Below, piece by piece: positions 20,162 through 29,029 of a DNA stretch of 64,000 nt (the stretch's first letter is position 1; each line of letters begins with the position of its first letter). The position numbers were made by a program, and so were the translations under genes. The notes beneath the pieces are model-generated. The model saw only the letters and a program-made list of their open reading frames with translations, was not told where the DNA came from and ran no database searches. Source of the DNA: Streptomyces sp. NBC_01275. GTDB lineage: Bacteria; Actinomycetota; Actinomycetes; Streptomycetales; Streptomycetaceae. The stretch covers positions 2,356,001 to 2,420,000 of the forward strand of contig NZ_JAPEOZ010000001.1 in assembly GCF_026340655.1 (NCBI RefSeq), given 5' to 3'.

Positions 20162-20635
20162 ATGCAGCACGAGACGCACGCGCACCATCACCCGCCCGCC
20201 GCGACCTGGGCCATGGCCGTCCAGGCCACCCTGCACTGCCTCACCGGCTGCGCCATCGGCGAGGTGCTCGGCATGGTGATCGGCACCGCGCTCGGCTGGG
20301 GCAATCTGCCGACCACCGTCCTGGCGATCGCGCTGGCCTTCGTCTTCGGCTACTCGCTCACCCTGCGCGGAATCCTGAAGGCGGGCCTCGGCTTCCGGGC
20401 CGCCTTCCGGGTGGCGCTGGCCGCCGACACCCTGTCGATCGCCGTGATGGAGCTGATCGACAACGGGGTGATCGTGCTATGGCCGGACGCGATGGACGCA
20501 CAGCTCGCCGACGTCCTGTTCTGGGCCTCGCTCGCGATCTCGCTCGTCATCGCCTTCGCCGTCACGACACCCGTCAACAAGTGGATGATCGGACGCGGCA
20601 AGGGCCACGCGGTGGTCCACCAGTACCACCACTGA
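20162..20635 (+). CDS. DUF4396 His-rich membrane protein, probably metal-related
   Basis: This 157-residue protein begins with a His-rich segment (QHETHAHHHPP). Four membrane helices follow; the first carries a conserved TLHCLTGCAIGE motif with two Cys and a His, and the C-terminus is HAVVHQYHH. DUF4396 is uncharacterised. The Cys/His clusters at the ends and inside a membrane helix, plus the CsoR-type site at 20097-20113, point to copper handling; that is inference. GGGGGCACGT precedes the ATG at 20162. It sits alone between convergent and unrelated genes. Confidence 0.8.
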   Translation: MQHETHAHHHPPAATWAMAVQATLHCLTGCAIGEVLGMVIGTALGWGNLPTTVLAIALAFVFGYSLTLRGILKAGLGFRAAFRVALAADTLSIAVMELIDNGVIVLWPDAMDAQLADVLFWASLAISLVIAFAVTTPVNKWMIGRGKGHAVVHQYHH

Positions 20636-20654
20636 CCCGCGAGGGGACCGGAAG

Positions 20655-21287
20655 TCAGAGCTCGGGGCCGTCCCCAGGCTTCTCCTGGTAGGAGTACCGC
20701 TGCTCCCGCCAGGGATCGCCGACGTTGTGATAGCCGCGCTCCTCCCAGAAGCCGCGGCGGTCGGCGGTCATGTACTCGACGCCGCGGACCCACTTGGGGC
20801 CCTTCCAGGCGTAGAGGTGGGGGACGACCAGACGGAGCGGGAAGCCGTGCTCGGCGGTGAGGAGTTCGCCGTCCTTGTGGGTGGCGAAGATCGTGCGCTC
20901 GGAGGCGAAGTCCGACAGCCGCAGGTTGGAGCTGAAGCCGTACTCCGCCCACACCATCACATGGGTGACATCGGCGGCGGGCGGCGCGCTCTCCAGGATG
21001 GTCCGGGCCGGGATCCCGCCCCACTCGGAGCCGAGCATGCTGAACTTCGTCACGCAGTGCAGATCGGCCACGACGGTGGTGTACGGCAGGGCCGTGAACT
21101 CGTCGTGGTTCCAGCAGCGCTTGTCGCCGTCGGCGGTGGCCCCGAAGACCCTGAACTCCCAGCGCTCCGGCCGGAACTTGGGCACCGGGCCGTAGTGCGT
21201 GACCGGCCAGCCCCGCTGCAGTCGCTGACCCGGCGGAAGCTCGGACACCGCCGCTTCTCCAGACTCGCGCTCCACCGGCTGACCCAT
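20655..21287 (-). CDS. Sulphite oxidase-like molybdopterin oxidoreductase
   Basis: This protein of about 210 residues covers only the Moco-binding SUOX fold: VPKFRPERWEFRVFG, then LHCVTKFS with Cys78 as the expected molybdenum ligand, WGGIPARTI, YGFSSNL, and GFPLRLVVPHLYAWKGPKWV. It lacks a haem or dimerisation domain and a Tat signal, so it is a short cytosolic YedY-like member rather than MsrP itself. Its substrate is unknown. The start was set at ATG 21287, preceded by GGAGG. Confidence 0.87.
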   Translation of the reverse strand: MGQPVERESGEAAVSELPPGQRLQRGWPVTHYGPVPKFRPERWEFRVFGATADGDKRCWNHDEFTALPYTTVVADLHCVTKFSMLGSEWGGIPARTILESAPPAADVTHVMVWAEYGFSSNLRLSDFASERTIFATHKDGELLTAEHGFPLRLVVPHLYAWKGPKWVRGVEYMTADRRGFWEERGYHNVGDPWREQRYSYQEKPGDGPEL

Positions 21288-21365
21288 GCCTCCATCCTGA
21301 CAGACCCCGGGCGGTGCACATGACCAGCCATATCCGGAATCGGGCATCTGCCACTAAGCATGGAC

Positions 21366-21397
21366 TAACTTACTAAGTACGCACTTACTGGACGATC
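21366..21397 (+). promoter_or_regulatory. Dyad-rich region upstream of bfr
   Basis: An AT-rich stretch with the palindrome acttaCtaagt and a second acttact half-site lies about 80 nt before the bacterioferritin start. It stands out against GC-rich surroundings and could hold the promoter and an operator. It does not match the DmdR/IdeR iron box. Confidence 0.35.
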
Positions 21398-21462
21398 TTC
21401 GGCGCCGGTGAAATCATGCGGCGGCAACCTCCCCCATCCCCACCGTGGAAGGAGCCTCTGCG

Positions 21463-21942
21463 ATGCAGGGCGACCCCGAGGTCATCGAGTTCCTCAATGA
21501 GCAGCTCACCGGTGAGCTCACCGCGATCAACCAGTACTTCCTCCACGCCAAGATGCAGGAGAACTTCGGCTGGACGAAGCTCGCGAAGTACACCCGGCAC
21601 GAGTCGTTCGACGAGATGAAGCACGCCGAGGTGCTCACCGACCGGATCCTGTTCCTCGACGGGCTGCCGAACTACCAGCGGCTGTTCCATGTGCGCGTGG
21701 GCCAGACGGTCAAGGAGATGTTCGAGGCCGACCGCCAGGTCGAGGTCGAGGCCATCGACCGCCTCAAGCGCGGCATCAAGGTGATGCGGGAGAAGGGCGA
21801 CATCACGTCGGCCAACATCTTCGAGTCGATCCTCGAGGACGAGGAGCACCACATCGACTACCTCGACACCCAGCTGGAGCTGGTGGAGAAGCTCGGCGAG
21901 CCGCTCTACCTCGCGCAGCTGATCGAGCAGCCGGAGAGCTGA
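21463..21942 (+). CDS. bfr: Bacterioferritin
   Basis: This 159-residue four-helix ferritin has all ferroxidase ligands in place (Glu18, Glu51, His54, Glu94, Glu127, His130), Tyr25 and the haem-binding Met52. It stores iron as a mineral core in a 24-subunit cage and oxidises Fe(II). GGAAGGA precedes ATG 21463. The convergent gene immediately downstream encodes its ferredoxin partner Bfd, so storage and release are encoded back to back but separately controlled. Confidence 0.97.
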   Translation: MQGDPEVIEFLNEQLTGELTAINQYFLHAKMQENFGWTKLAKYTRHESFDEMKHAEVLTDRILFLDGLPNYQRLFHVRVGQTVKEMFEADRQVEVEAIDRLKRGIKVMREKGDITSANIFESILEDEEHHIDYLDTQLELVEKLGEPLYLAQLIEQPES

Positions 21943-21943
21943 G

Positions 21944-22168
21944 CTACGCCGCTTCCTCGAGTTCGGCGAGGACCGGCTCGCCCTGTTCGACCAGGTCCCG
22001 GCGCGGGTAGGCGCCGCGGCCGAGGATCGCCTGGATACGGCGGACGCACGAGCCGCAGTCCGTGCCCGCCTTGCAGGCGGAGGCTATCTGGCGGGGCGTG
22101 CACGCGCCGCCGTCCGCGTGCTGCTTGACCTGCGCCTCGGTCACACCGAAGCAGCTGCAGACGTACAC
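21944..22168 (-). CDS. bfd: Bacterioferritin-associated (2Fe-2S) ferredoxin
   Basis: This 74-residue protein has a BFD-like [2Fe-2S] domain with four ligands: CSC near the N-terminus (Cys4, Cys6) and GTDCGSC (about residues 38-41). Bfd reduces the mineral in bacterioferritin so iron can leave. The GTG at 22168 follows GGGAGGTGG. A DmdR/IdeR-type iron box lies about 50 nt upstream, so expression should rise in iron starvation. Its stop is 1 nt from the bfr stop, with almost no gap between the convergent genes. Confidence 0.9.
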   Translation of the reverse strand: MYVCSCFGVTEAQVKQHADGGACTPRQIASACKAGTDCGSCVRRIQAILGRGAYPRRDLVEQGEPVLAELEEAA

Positions 22169-22214
22169 GCGGATCCACCTCCCGCCGGGATTGCTTACTG
22201 TCGCCGTCCCGATG

Positions 22215-22233
22215 ATCGGTGAGGCTAACCTAA
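22215..22233 (-). promoter_or_regulatory. DmdR1/IdeR iron box upstream of bfd
   Basis: The + strand 19-mer ending GAGGCTAACCTAA matches 16 of 19 positions of the iron-box consensus TTAGGTTAGGCTAACCTAA; the right half is perfect. Location 47-65 nt before the bfd start fits repression by iron-loaded DmdR1. Confidence 0.75.
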
Positions 22234-22266
22234 CCTTACCCGGCACTCGGTGACCGCAAAAGTGGA

Positions 22267-22300
22267 GTGGGGCGCGGATCGTATGTGATCCGCGCCCCAC
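22267..22300 (-). terminator. Perfect 14-bp hairpin downstream of DAHP synthase
   Basis: Arms 22267-22280 and 22287-22300 are exact complements around a 6-nt loop, 27 nt after the DAHP synthase stop codon. It insulates the iron-controlled bfd promoter from read-through. Confidence 0.8.
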
Positions 22301-22326
22301 GGCACGCTCCTGTAACAGGTGAACCC

Positions 22327-23884
<1,558 letters not shown>

Positions 23885-23907
23885 CTGCGCGTACGCAAGA
23901 CTTCGCG

Positions 23908-23940
23908 AAGGCCGCCCGAGGGGCGGCCTTCCGTGTTTTC
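23908..23940 (+). terminator. trp attenuator terminator
   Basis: The stem aaggccgccc / gggcggcctt (23908-23917 with 23921-23930) is perfect and is followed by a T-rich run (ccgtgttttcc). It lies 24 nt after the leader peptide stop and 45 nt before the anthranilate synthase start. Confidence 0.85.
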
Positions 23941-23984
23941 CAGCACCGGGCCGTTCCTCACCGCTCACCGACGGAAGAGGAATC

Positions 23985-25838
23985 ATGGACCTGGCAGACC
24001 TCCTGCACGACGACCGCCCGTTCGCCCTGCTGCGCCGTCGCACCCCGGGCCGCGACCACGACACGGTCGAGGTGCTGCTCGGCCCGGTCGCCACGTACGA
24101 CCGGCTCGCCGACCTCCCCGACGAGGGCCTCGCGCTCGTCCCCTTCCGCCAGATCCGCGAACGCGGCTTCGACGTCCGCGACGACGGGACGCCCCTGGCG
24201 GCGCTGACGCCCGAGGAGACGTACGAGATCCCGCTCGCCGAAGCGCTGGCCCAGCTCCCCGCGCACGACGTGCGCGTCGAGGGCGGCGGCTTCGACGTGA
24301 CCGACGAGGAGTACGCCGAGATCGTCGGCCGGGTGCTGCGGGACGAGATCGGACGGGGCGAGGGCGCGAACTTCGTGATCCGGCGGACGTACGAGGGTGA
24401 GATCGCCGGATTCGGCCGGGCCGAGGCGCTCGCACTGTTCCGGCGGCTCCTGGTGGGCGAGCGGGGCGCGTACTGGACGTTCGTCGTGCACACCGGGGAG
24501 CGAACGCTGGTCGGGGCCAGTCCGGAGGTGCACGTCCGGATGGCCGGCGGCACGGTCGTCATGAACCCGATCAGCGGGACGTACCGCTATCCGGCCGAAG
24601 GGCCGACGCCGGAGCACCTGCTCGGCTTCCTCGCCGACGGCAAGGAGATCGAGGAGCTGTCGATGGTCGTCGACGAGGAGCTCAAGATGATGTGCACCGT
24701 CGGCGACATGGGCGGGGTGGTCGTCGGGCCCCGGCTCAAGGAGATGGCGCATCTCGCGCACACCGAGTACGAGCTGCGCGGGAAGTCCTCGCTGGATGTG
24801 CGGGAGGTCCTGAAGGAGACCATGTTCGCGGCGACGGTGACCGGGGCGCCGGTGCAGAACGCGTGCCGGGTCATCGAACGGCACGAGGTCGGCGGCCGCG
24901 GCTACTACGCCGGCGCCCTCGCGCTGCTCGGGCGGGACTCCGGCGGGGCGCAGACCCTGGACTCCCCCATTCTCATCCGCACCGCCGACATCGACGCGGC
25001 CGGGCGGCTGCGGGTGCCGGTCGGGGCCACGCTGGTGCGTGGGTCGGATCCGGCGGGCGAGGTCGCGGAGACGCACGCGAAGGCGGCCGGCGTGCTGGCG
25101 GCGCTGGGGGTGCGGGAGCAGCGGCCGCACGGGGAGGCCGTACGGCCGCGGCTGGCCGACGATCCCCGGGTGCGGGCCGCGCTGGACGGACGGCGGGCCT
25201 CGCTGGCGCCGTTCTGGCTGCGGATGCAGGAGCGGACGCAGGAGCTCTCCGGGCACGCGCTCGTCGTGGACGGCGAGGACACCTTCACGGCGATGCTCGC
25301 GCACGTGCTGCGGTCCGGCGGCCTCGACGTCACCGTCCTGCGGTACGACGTGCCCGGGCTGCGGGAGGCCGTGCTCGCGCACGAGGGACCCCTCGTGCTG
25401 GGCCCCGGGCCCGGTGACCCGTCGGATCTCACCGACCCGAAGATGCGGTTCCTTCGGGAGCTGACCGCCCGGGTGCTGCGGGAGCACCGGCACGGACTCC
25501 TCGGCGTCTGCCTCGGACACGAGCTGATCGCGGCCGAGCTGGGGCTGGACATCGTACGCAAGGAGGTGCCGTTCCAGGGGGCGCAGACGACCGTGGACCT
25601 GTTCGGGCGGGAGGAGACCGTCGGGTTCTACAACAGTTTCGTGGCGCACTGCGACGAGGAGGCCGCGGCGGAACTGGCCGCGCACGGGGTCGAGGTGAGC
25701 CGGGCCGCGAACGGGGAGGTGCATGCGCTGCGGGGGCGTGGGTTCGCAGGCGTGCAGTTCCATCCGGAGTCGGTGCTGACGCTGAACGGGGCGGTGATCG
25801 TGCGGGAGTTGATGGGGGCGCTGCGGCCGGTCGGCTAG
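23985..25838 (+). CDS. trpE: Fused anthranilate synthase (TrpE-TrpG)
   Basis: This 617-residue fusion has a chorismate-binding TrpE domain (residues about 100-400; MNPISGTYRYP, ELSMVVDEELKMMC, TGAPVQNACRVIE). A class I glutamine amidotransferase domain follows (about 425-617; GVCLGHE with the nucleophile Cys, and GVQFHPES). It converts chorismate and glutamine to anthranilate. The fused form resembles the phenazine-type and S. venezuelae enzymes. GGAAGAGG precedes the ATG. Transcription should be set by the Trp leader attenuator directly upstream. Its TAG stop lies inside a duplicated 19-bp sequence. Confidence 0.95.
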   Translation: MDLADLLHDDRPFALLRRRTPGRDHDTVEVLLGPVATYDRLADLPDEGLALVPFRQIRERGFDVRDDGTPLAALTPEETYEIPLAEALAQLPAHDVRVEGGGFDVTDEEYAEIVGRVLRDEIGRGEGANFVIRRTYEGEIAGFGRAEALALFRRLLVGERGAYWTFVVHTGERTLVGASPEVHVRMAGGTVVMNPISGTYRYPAEGPTPEHLLGFLADGKEIEELSMVVDEELKMMCTVGDMGGVVVGPRLKEMAHLAHTEYELRGKSSLDVREVLKETMFAATVTGAPVQNACRVIERHEVGGRGYYAGALALLGRDSGGAQTLDSPILIRTADIDAAGRLRVPVGATLVRGSDPAGEVAETHAKAAGVLAALGVREQRPHGEAVRPRLADDPRVRAALDGRRASLAPFWLRMQERTQELSGHALVVDGEDTFTAMLAHVLRSGGLDVTVLRYDVPGLREAVLAHEGPLVLGPGPGDPSDLTDPKMRFLRELTARVLREHRHGLLGVCLGHELIAAELGLDIVRKEVPFQGAQTTVDLFGREETVGFYNSFVAHCDEEAAAELAAHGVEVSRAANGEVHALRGRGFAGVQFHPESVLTLNGAVIVRELMGALRPVG

Positions 25839-25871
25839 CCGAAGAACACCCCGCTAGCCGAAGAACACCCC
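25834..25871. repeat. 19-bp tandem duplication holding the stop codons of trpE and pfkA
   Basis: gctagccgaagaacacccc at 25834-25852 is repeated exactly at 25853-25871. Each copy contains CTAG, which reads TAG on both strands. The first copy supplies the trpE stop and the second the pfkA stop. Confidence 0.95.
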
Positions 25872-26882
25872 GACCTCCGCGTACAGCTTCGGGTCGACCG
25901 TCTTCAGTCTGGCCGTGGCCTCGGCGATCGGGACGCGGACGATGTCGGTGCCGCGCAGGGCGACCATCACGCCGAAGTCGCCCTCGTGGACGGCGTCGAT
26001 GGCGTGCAGGCCGAAGCGGGTGGCGAGCCAGCGGTCGAAGGCGCTCGGGGTGCCGCCGCGCTGGACATGGCCGAGGACGGTCGTGCGGGCCTCCTTCCCG
26101 GTCCTGCGCTCGATCTCCTTGGCCAGCCACTCGCCGACGCCGGACAGCCGGACGTGCCCGAAGGAGTCCAGCGTCCCGTCCTTGAGCACCATGTCCCCGT
26201 CCCTGGGCATCGCGCCCTCGGCGACGACCACGATCGGGGCGTACGACGACCGGAAGCGGGAGGTCACCCAGGCGCAGACCTGCTCGACGTCGAAGCGCTG
26301 CTCGGGGATGAGGATGACGTTGGCGCCGCCGGCCAGACCCGAGTGCAGGGCGATCCAGCCGGCGTGCCGGCCCATCACCTCGCAGACCAGGACCCGCATA
26401 TGGGACTCGGCGGTGGTGTGCAGTCGGTCGATGGCCTCGGTGGCGATGCCGACGGCGGTGTCGAAGCCGAAGGTGTAGTCGGTGGCCGACAGGTCGTTGT
26501 CTATCGTCTTCGGCACGCCGACGCAGGGCACCGCGTACTCGTCGCAGAGCCGGGCGGCGACCCCGAGCGTGTCCTCGCCGCCGATGGCGATGAGCGCCCC
26601 GATGTCCTGGCGGGCGAGGGTGTCCTTGATACGGCGGATGCCGTCCTCGACCTTCAGGGGGTTGGTCCGCGAGGAGCCGAGGATCGTGCCGCCGCGGGGC
26701 AGGATGCCGCGTACGGCGGGGATGTCGAGGCGGATCGACCTGTCTTCGAGCGGTCCCCGCCAGCCGTCCCGGAAGCCGACGAAGTCATGGCCGTACTCCT
26801 GGACGCCCTTGCGGACGACGGCCCGGATCACGGCGTTGAGGCCGGGGCAGTCGCCGCCCCCGGTCAGTACTCCGACGCGCAT
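25854..26882 (-). CDS. pfkA: 6-phosphofructokinase
   Basis: This 342-residue PFK phosphorylates fructose 6-phosphate in glycolysis. It has GVLTGGGDCPGLNAVIR, the GGEDT loop (Asp104), PKTIDND (Lys125, catalytic Asp128), EVMGRHAGWIAL and GHVQRGG. Asp104 together with Lys before TIDND is the residue pair usually linked to pyrophosphate-dependent enzymes, whereas E. coli ATP-PFK has Gly at both. Actinobacterial members of this clade include both donor types, so the donor is open. It is convergent with trpE; the stop codons are 15 nt apart. Confidence 0.93.
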   Translation of the reverse strand: MRVGVLTGGGDCPGLNAVIRAVVRKGVQEYGHDFVGFRDGWRGPLEDRSIRLDIPAVRGILPRGGTILGSSRTNPLKVEDGIRRIKDTLARQDIGALIAIGGEDTLGVAARLCDEYAVPCVGVPKTIDNDLSATDYTFGFDTAVGIATEAIDRLHTTAESHMRVLVCEVMGRHAGWIALHSGLAGGANVILIPEQRFDVEQVCAWVTSRFRSSYAPIVVVAEGAMPRDGDMVLKDGTLDSFGHVRLSGVGEWLAKEIERRTGKEARTTVLGHVQRGGTPSAFDRWLATRFGLHAIDAVHEGDFGVMVALRGTDIVRVPIAEATARLKTVDPKLYAEVGVFFG

Positions 26883-26935
26883 GGACGTGTCCCTTCGCCG
26901 CGGTTGACTGACGCAGGGTCAGTGTCGCGCGCCGC

Positions 26936-27652
26936 TCACTCGTCGTCGAGGCCTCGCTCGATCGCGTACCGCACCAGTTCCACCCTGTTGTGCAGCTGGA
27001 GCTTGCCGAGGGTGTTCTGGACGTGGTTCTGGACCGTGCGGTGGGAGATGACGAGGCGTTCGGCGATCTGCTTGTAGCTCAGGCCCTTGGCGACCAGGCG
27101 CAGCACCTCGGTCTCCCGGTCGGTCAGCCGGGGCGCGTTCGGCTCGTCGGCGCCGGCGGCGGGGCCGGGGTCGGAGGCCAGGCGGCGGTACTCGCCGAGG
27201 ACCAGTCCGGCCAGGCCCGGGGTGAACACCGGATCGCCGACCGCCGTACGGCGCACCGCGTCCAGCAGTTCCTCCGTGGACGCCGACTTCAGCAGATAGC
27301 CGGTCGCGCCGGACTTCACCGCCTCCAGCACGTCCGCGTGCTCGCCGCTCGCGGACAGGACCAGGACGCGCAGCGCGGGGTCGGCGGCGACGACCTCCTT
27401 GCAGACCTGGACGCCGGGCTTCGCGGGCAGGTTCAGGTCCAGCACCAGCACATCGGGCGTGGTCGCCTTCGCGCGGCGCACGGCCTGCTCGCCGTCGCCC
27501 GCCGTGGCGACCACGTCGAAGCCGGACTCGGCGAGGTCCCGGGCGACCGCGTCCCGCCACATGGGGTGGTCGTCGACCACCATGACCCTGATCGCGCCCC
27601 CCTGTCCCGCGCTCGTCCCGCCTCTCGTCTCTTCGCTCGCCTCGTCGCTCAT
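26936..27652 (-). CDS. macR: NarL/LuxR-type response regulator, MacR-like
   Basis: This 238-residue protein has a receiver domain (residues about 20-135; acidic pair Asp27-Asp28, phospho-acceptor Asp72, Lys122) and a C-terminal LuxR helix-turn-helix (about 172-235; LTDRETEVLRLVAKGLSYKQIAERL). The start overlaps the kinase stop (ATGA), so the pair is translationally coupled. Position between pfkA and the acyltransferase gene matches S. coelicolor MacRS (SCO2120-SCO2121, recalled), which controls membrane-protein genes and affects development and actinorhodin. A MacR-box-like site is present at 7656-7671. Confidence 0.88.
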   Translation of the reverse strand: MSDEASEETRGGTSAGQGGAIRVMVVDDHPMWRDAVARDLAESGFDVVATAGDGEQAVRRAKATTPDVLVLDLNLPAKPGVQVCKEVVAADPALRVLVLSASGEHADVLEAVKSGATGYLLKSASTEELLDAVRRTAVGDPVFTPGLAGLVLGEYRRLASDPGPAAGADEPNAPRLTDRETEVLRLVAKGLSYKQIAERLVISHRTVQNHVQNTLGKLQLHNRVELVRYAIERGLDDE

Positions 27653-28914
27653 CGCCGGCCTGCCTTCCCCCGTGCGTCCTTCGTGTCCTGTGTGCTCTTC
27701 GGCACCGTCAGTTCGACCTCCGTGCCCTGTCCCGGCGTCGAGATCAGCTCGGCGCTGCCTCCGAGGTCGCGCAACCGGCCTCGGATCGACTGGGCGACGC
27801 CGAGCCGCCCCTCGCCCTCGGCCTGGGCCAGCCGCCCCTCCGGGATGCCGGGCCCGTCGTCCCGCACGGTGACGACGACCGCGTCGGGCTCGTCCTCGAC
27901 CAGCAGCCAGGCCCGGGCGTCCTCACCCGCGTGCCTGCGTACGTTGTCCAGGGCGGCGCCGACCGCGGCGGCCAGCTCTCTCGCGGCGGCCGGGGGCAGC
28001 AGCACCGGGGCGCCGGGCTCGGCGAGGCTGACCCGGGCGGCGGCGTACGGGGCGAGCAGGGCGCGCAGGTCGACGGGGGTGCGCTCGTCGACGTGCCCGG
28101 CCCCGGCCCCGTCCTCGTCGTCCTCGTCTTCCACCACCCGTACGACCGCGCCCTCGGACTCGTCCTCCGACACCCGGGAGACGGGGAGGAGGCCGCCGGC
28201 GACCAGGGTGCGCAGCGCGACCTCCTGCTCGCCGGCCATCCGGCCCAGCTCGGCCGCCTCTCCGCCCAGGACCGCGCCGCGCCGCTGCACCATGGCCAGC
28301 ACCTGGAGCACGCCGTCGTGGATGTCCCGGGCGAGCCGCTCCCGTTCCCGGGTCGCGGCCTCGATCTCCAGGGCGCGGGCCAGGGTGCGTTCGGAGGCAC
28401 GGGCGACCTCGACGACGTAGCCGATGGCGATGGAGGCGACCCAGACGAGGATGACGTTGTGGACGGTGTCGCGGGCCGGGGCGCCGCGCTCGGCGAGGTT
28501 GGCGACGGCGACGGCGGTGGAGGCGAAGGCCGCCCAGCGCCAGCCGCCCTTGATGGCGAACGCCAGGACGGAGCCGGCGGTCCATATCGACGGCAGGGTC
28601 GGGCCGCCGTCGAGGATGCGCTGGTGGTCGTCGGCGAGCGGGGTGAGGAGGATGCCGCCGAGCGCGATCGTGAGGTCGACGGCGAGGAACCGTTTCGTGC
28701 AGGCGGCCGCGTTCTGCACACGGGGCAGGGTGGCGAGCGTCCAGCCGCACAGGACGACGAAGTAGGCGATGGCGACGCCGGGGCGGGCGAACCCGTCGTA
28801 GGCGGTGGCGAACAGGCCGACCGCGTAGAGCATCGTCAGCACCCGGTAGGCGGTGAGCGCACGCCACAGCGGCAGCTCGACCGACATCCTCATGACTTTC
28901 ACGCGCTTGGCCAT
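27649..28914 (-). CDS. macS: Membrane sensor histidine kinase, MacS-like
   Basis: This 421-residue kinase has five or six N-terminal membrane helices (residues about 20-170). A HisKA_3 dimerisation helix follows with ERLARDIHDGVLQVLA (phospho-acceptor His199), then a HATPase with LDNVRRHAG, DDGPGIPEG and GRLGVAQSIRGRL. A long acidic insert (EDESEG, EDEDDEDG, about residues 250-275) separates the two. There is no extracellular sensor domain, so it probably senses the membrane. It is co-transcribed with the macR-like gene through a 4-nt overlap. GGGGGA lies close to the ATG. Confidence 0.88.
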   Translation of the reverse strand: MAKRVKVMRMSVELPLWRALTAYRVLTMLYAVGLFATAYDGFARPGVAIAYFVVLCGWTLATLPRVQNAAACTKRFLAVDLTIALGGILLTPLADDHQRILDGGPTLPSIWTAGSVLAFAIKGGWRWAAFASTAVAVANLAERGAPARDTVHNVILVWVASIAIGYVVEVARASERTLARALEIEAATRERERLARDIHDGVLQVLAMVQRRGAVLGGEAAELGRMAGEQEVALRTLVAGGLLPVSRVSEDESEGAVVRVVEDEDDEDGAGAGHVDERTPVDLRALLAPYAAARVSLAEPGAPVLLPPAAARELAAAVGAALDNVRRHAGEDARAWLLVEDEPDAVVVTVRDDGPGIPEGRLAQAEGEGRLGVAQSIRGRLRDLGGSAELISTPGQGTEVELTVPKSTQDTKDARGKAGRR

Positions 28915-28969
28915 CTGTCCCCCGCCCCCGTGCCCGCCCCGCCCCGCCCCGCCCACGACCGGACCTGCG

Positions 28970-29029
28970 CCTGCTGCTCCTGCTGCTCCTGCTGCTACTG
29001 CTGCTACTGCTGCTACTGCTGCTACTGCT
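28970..29029 (-). repeat. CAG-rich 9-bp repeat with in-frame amber codons
   Basis: Read on the - strand, the end of the acyltransferase frame runs into (CAGCAGTAG) repeated four times and then (CAGCAGGAG) twice. Each early unit carries an in-frame TAG; the first is the annotated stop at 29022-29024. The later units read Gln-Gln-Glu. Confidence 0.85.

Noticed and set aside
21366..21397. Iron box upstream of bfr
   Set aside because: The palindrome actta-c-taagt does not align with the DmdR/IdeR consensus. It is reported only as an unassigned dyad.
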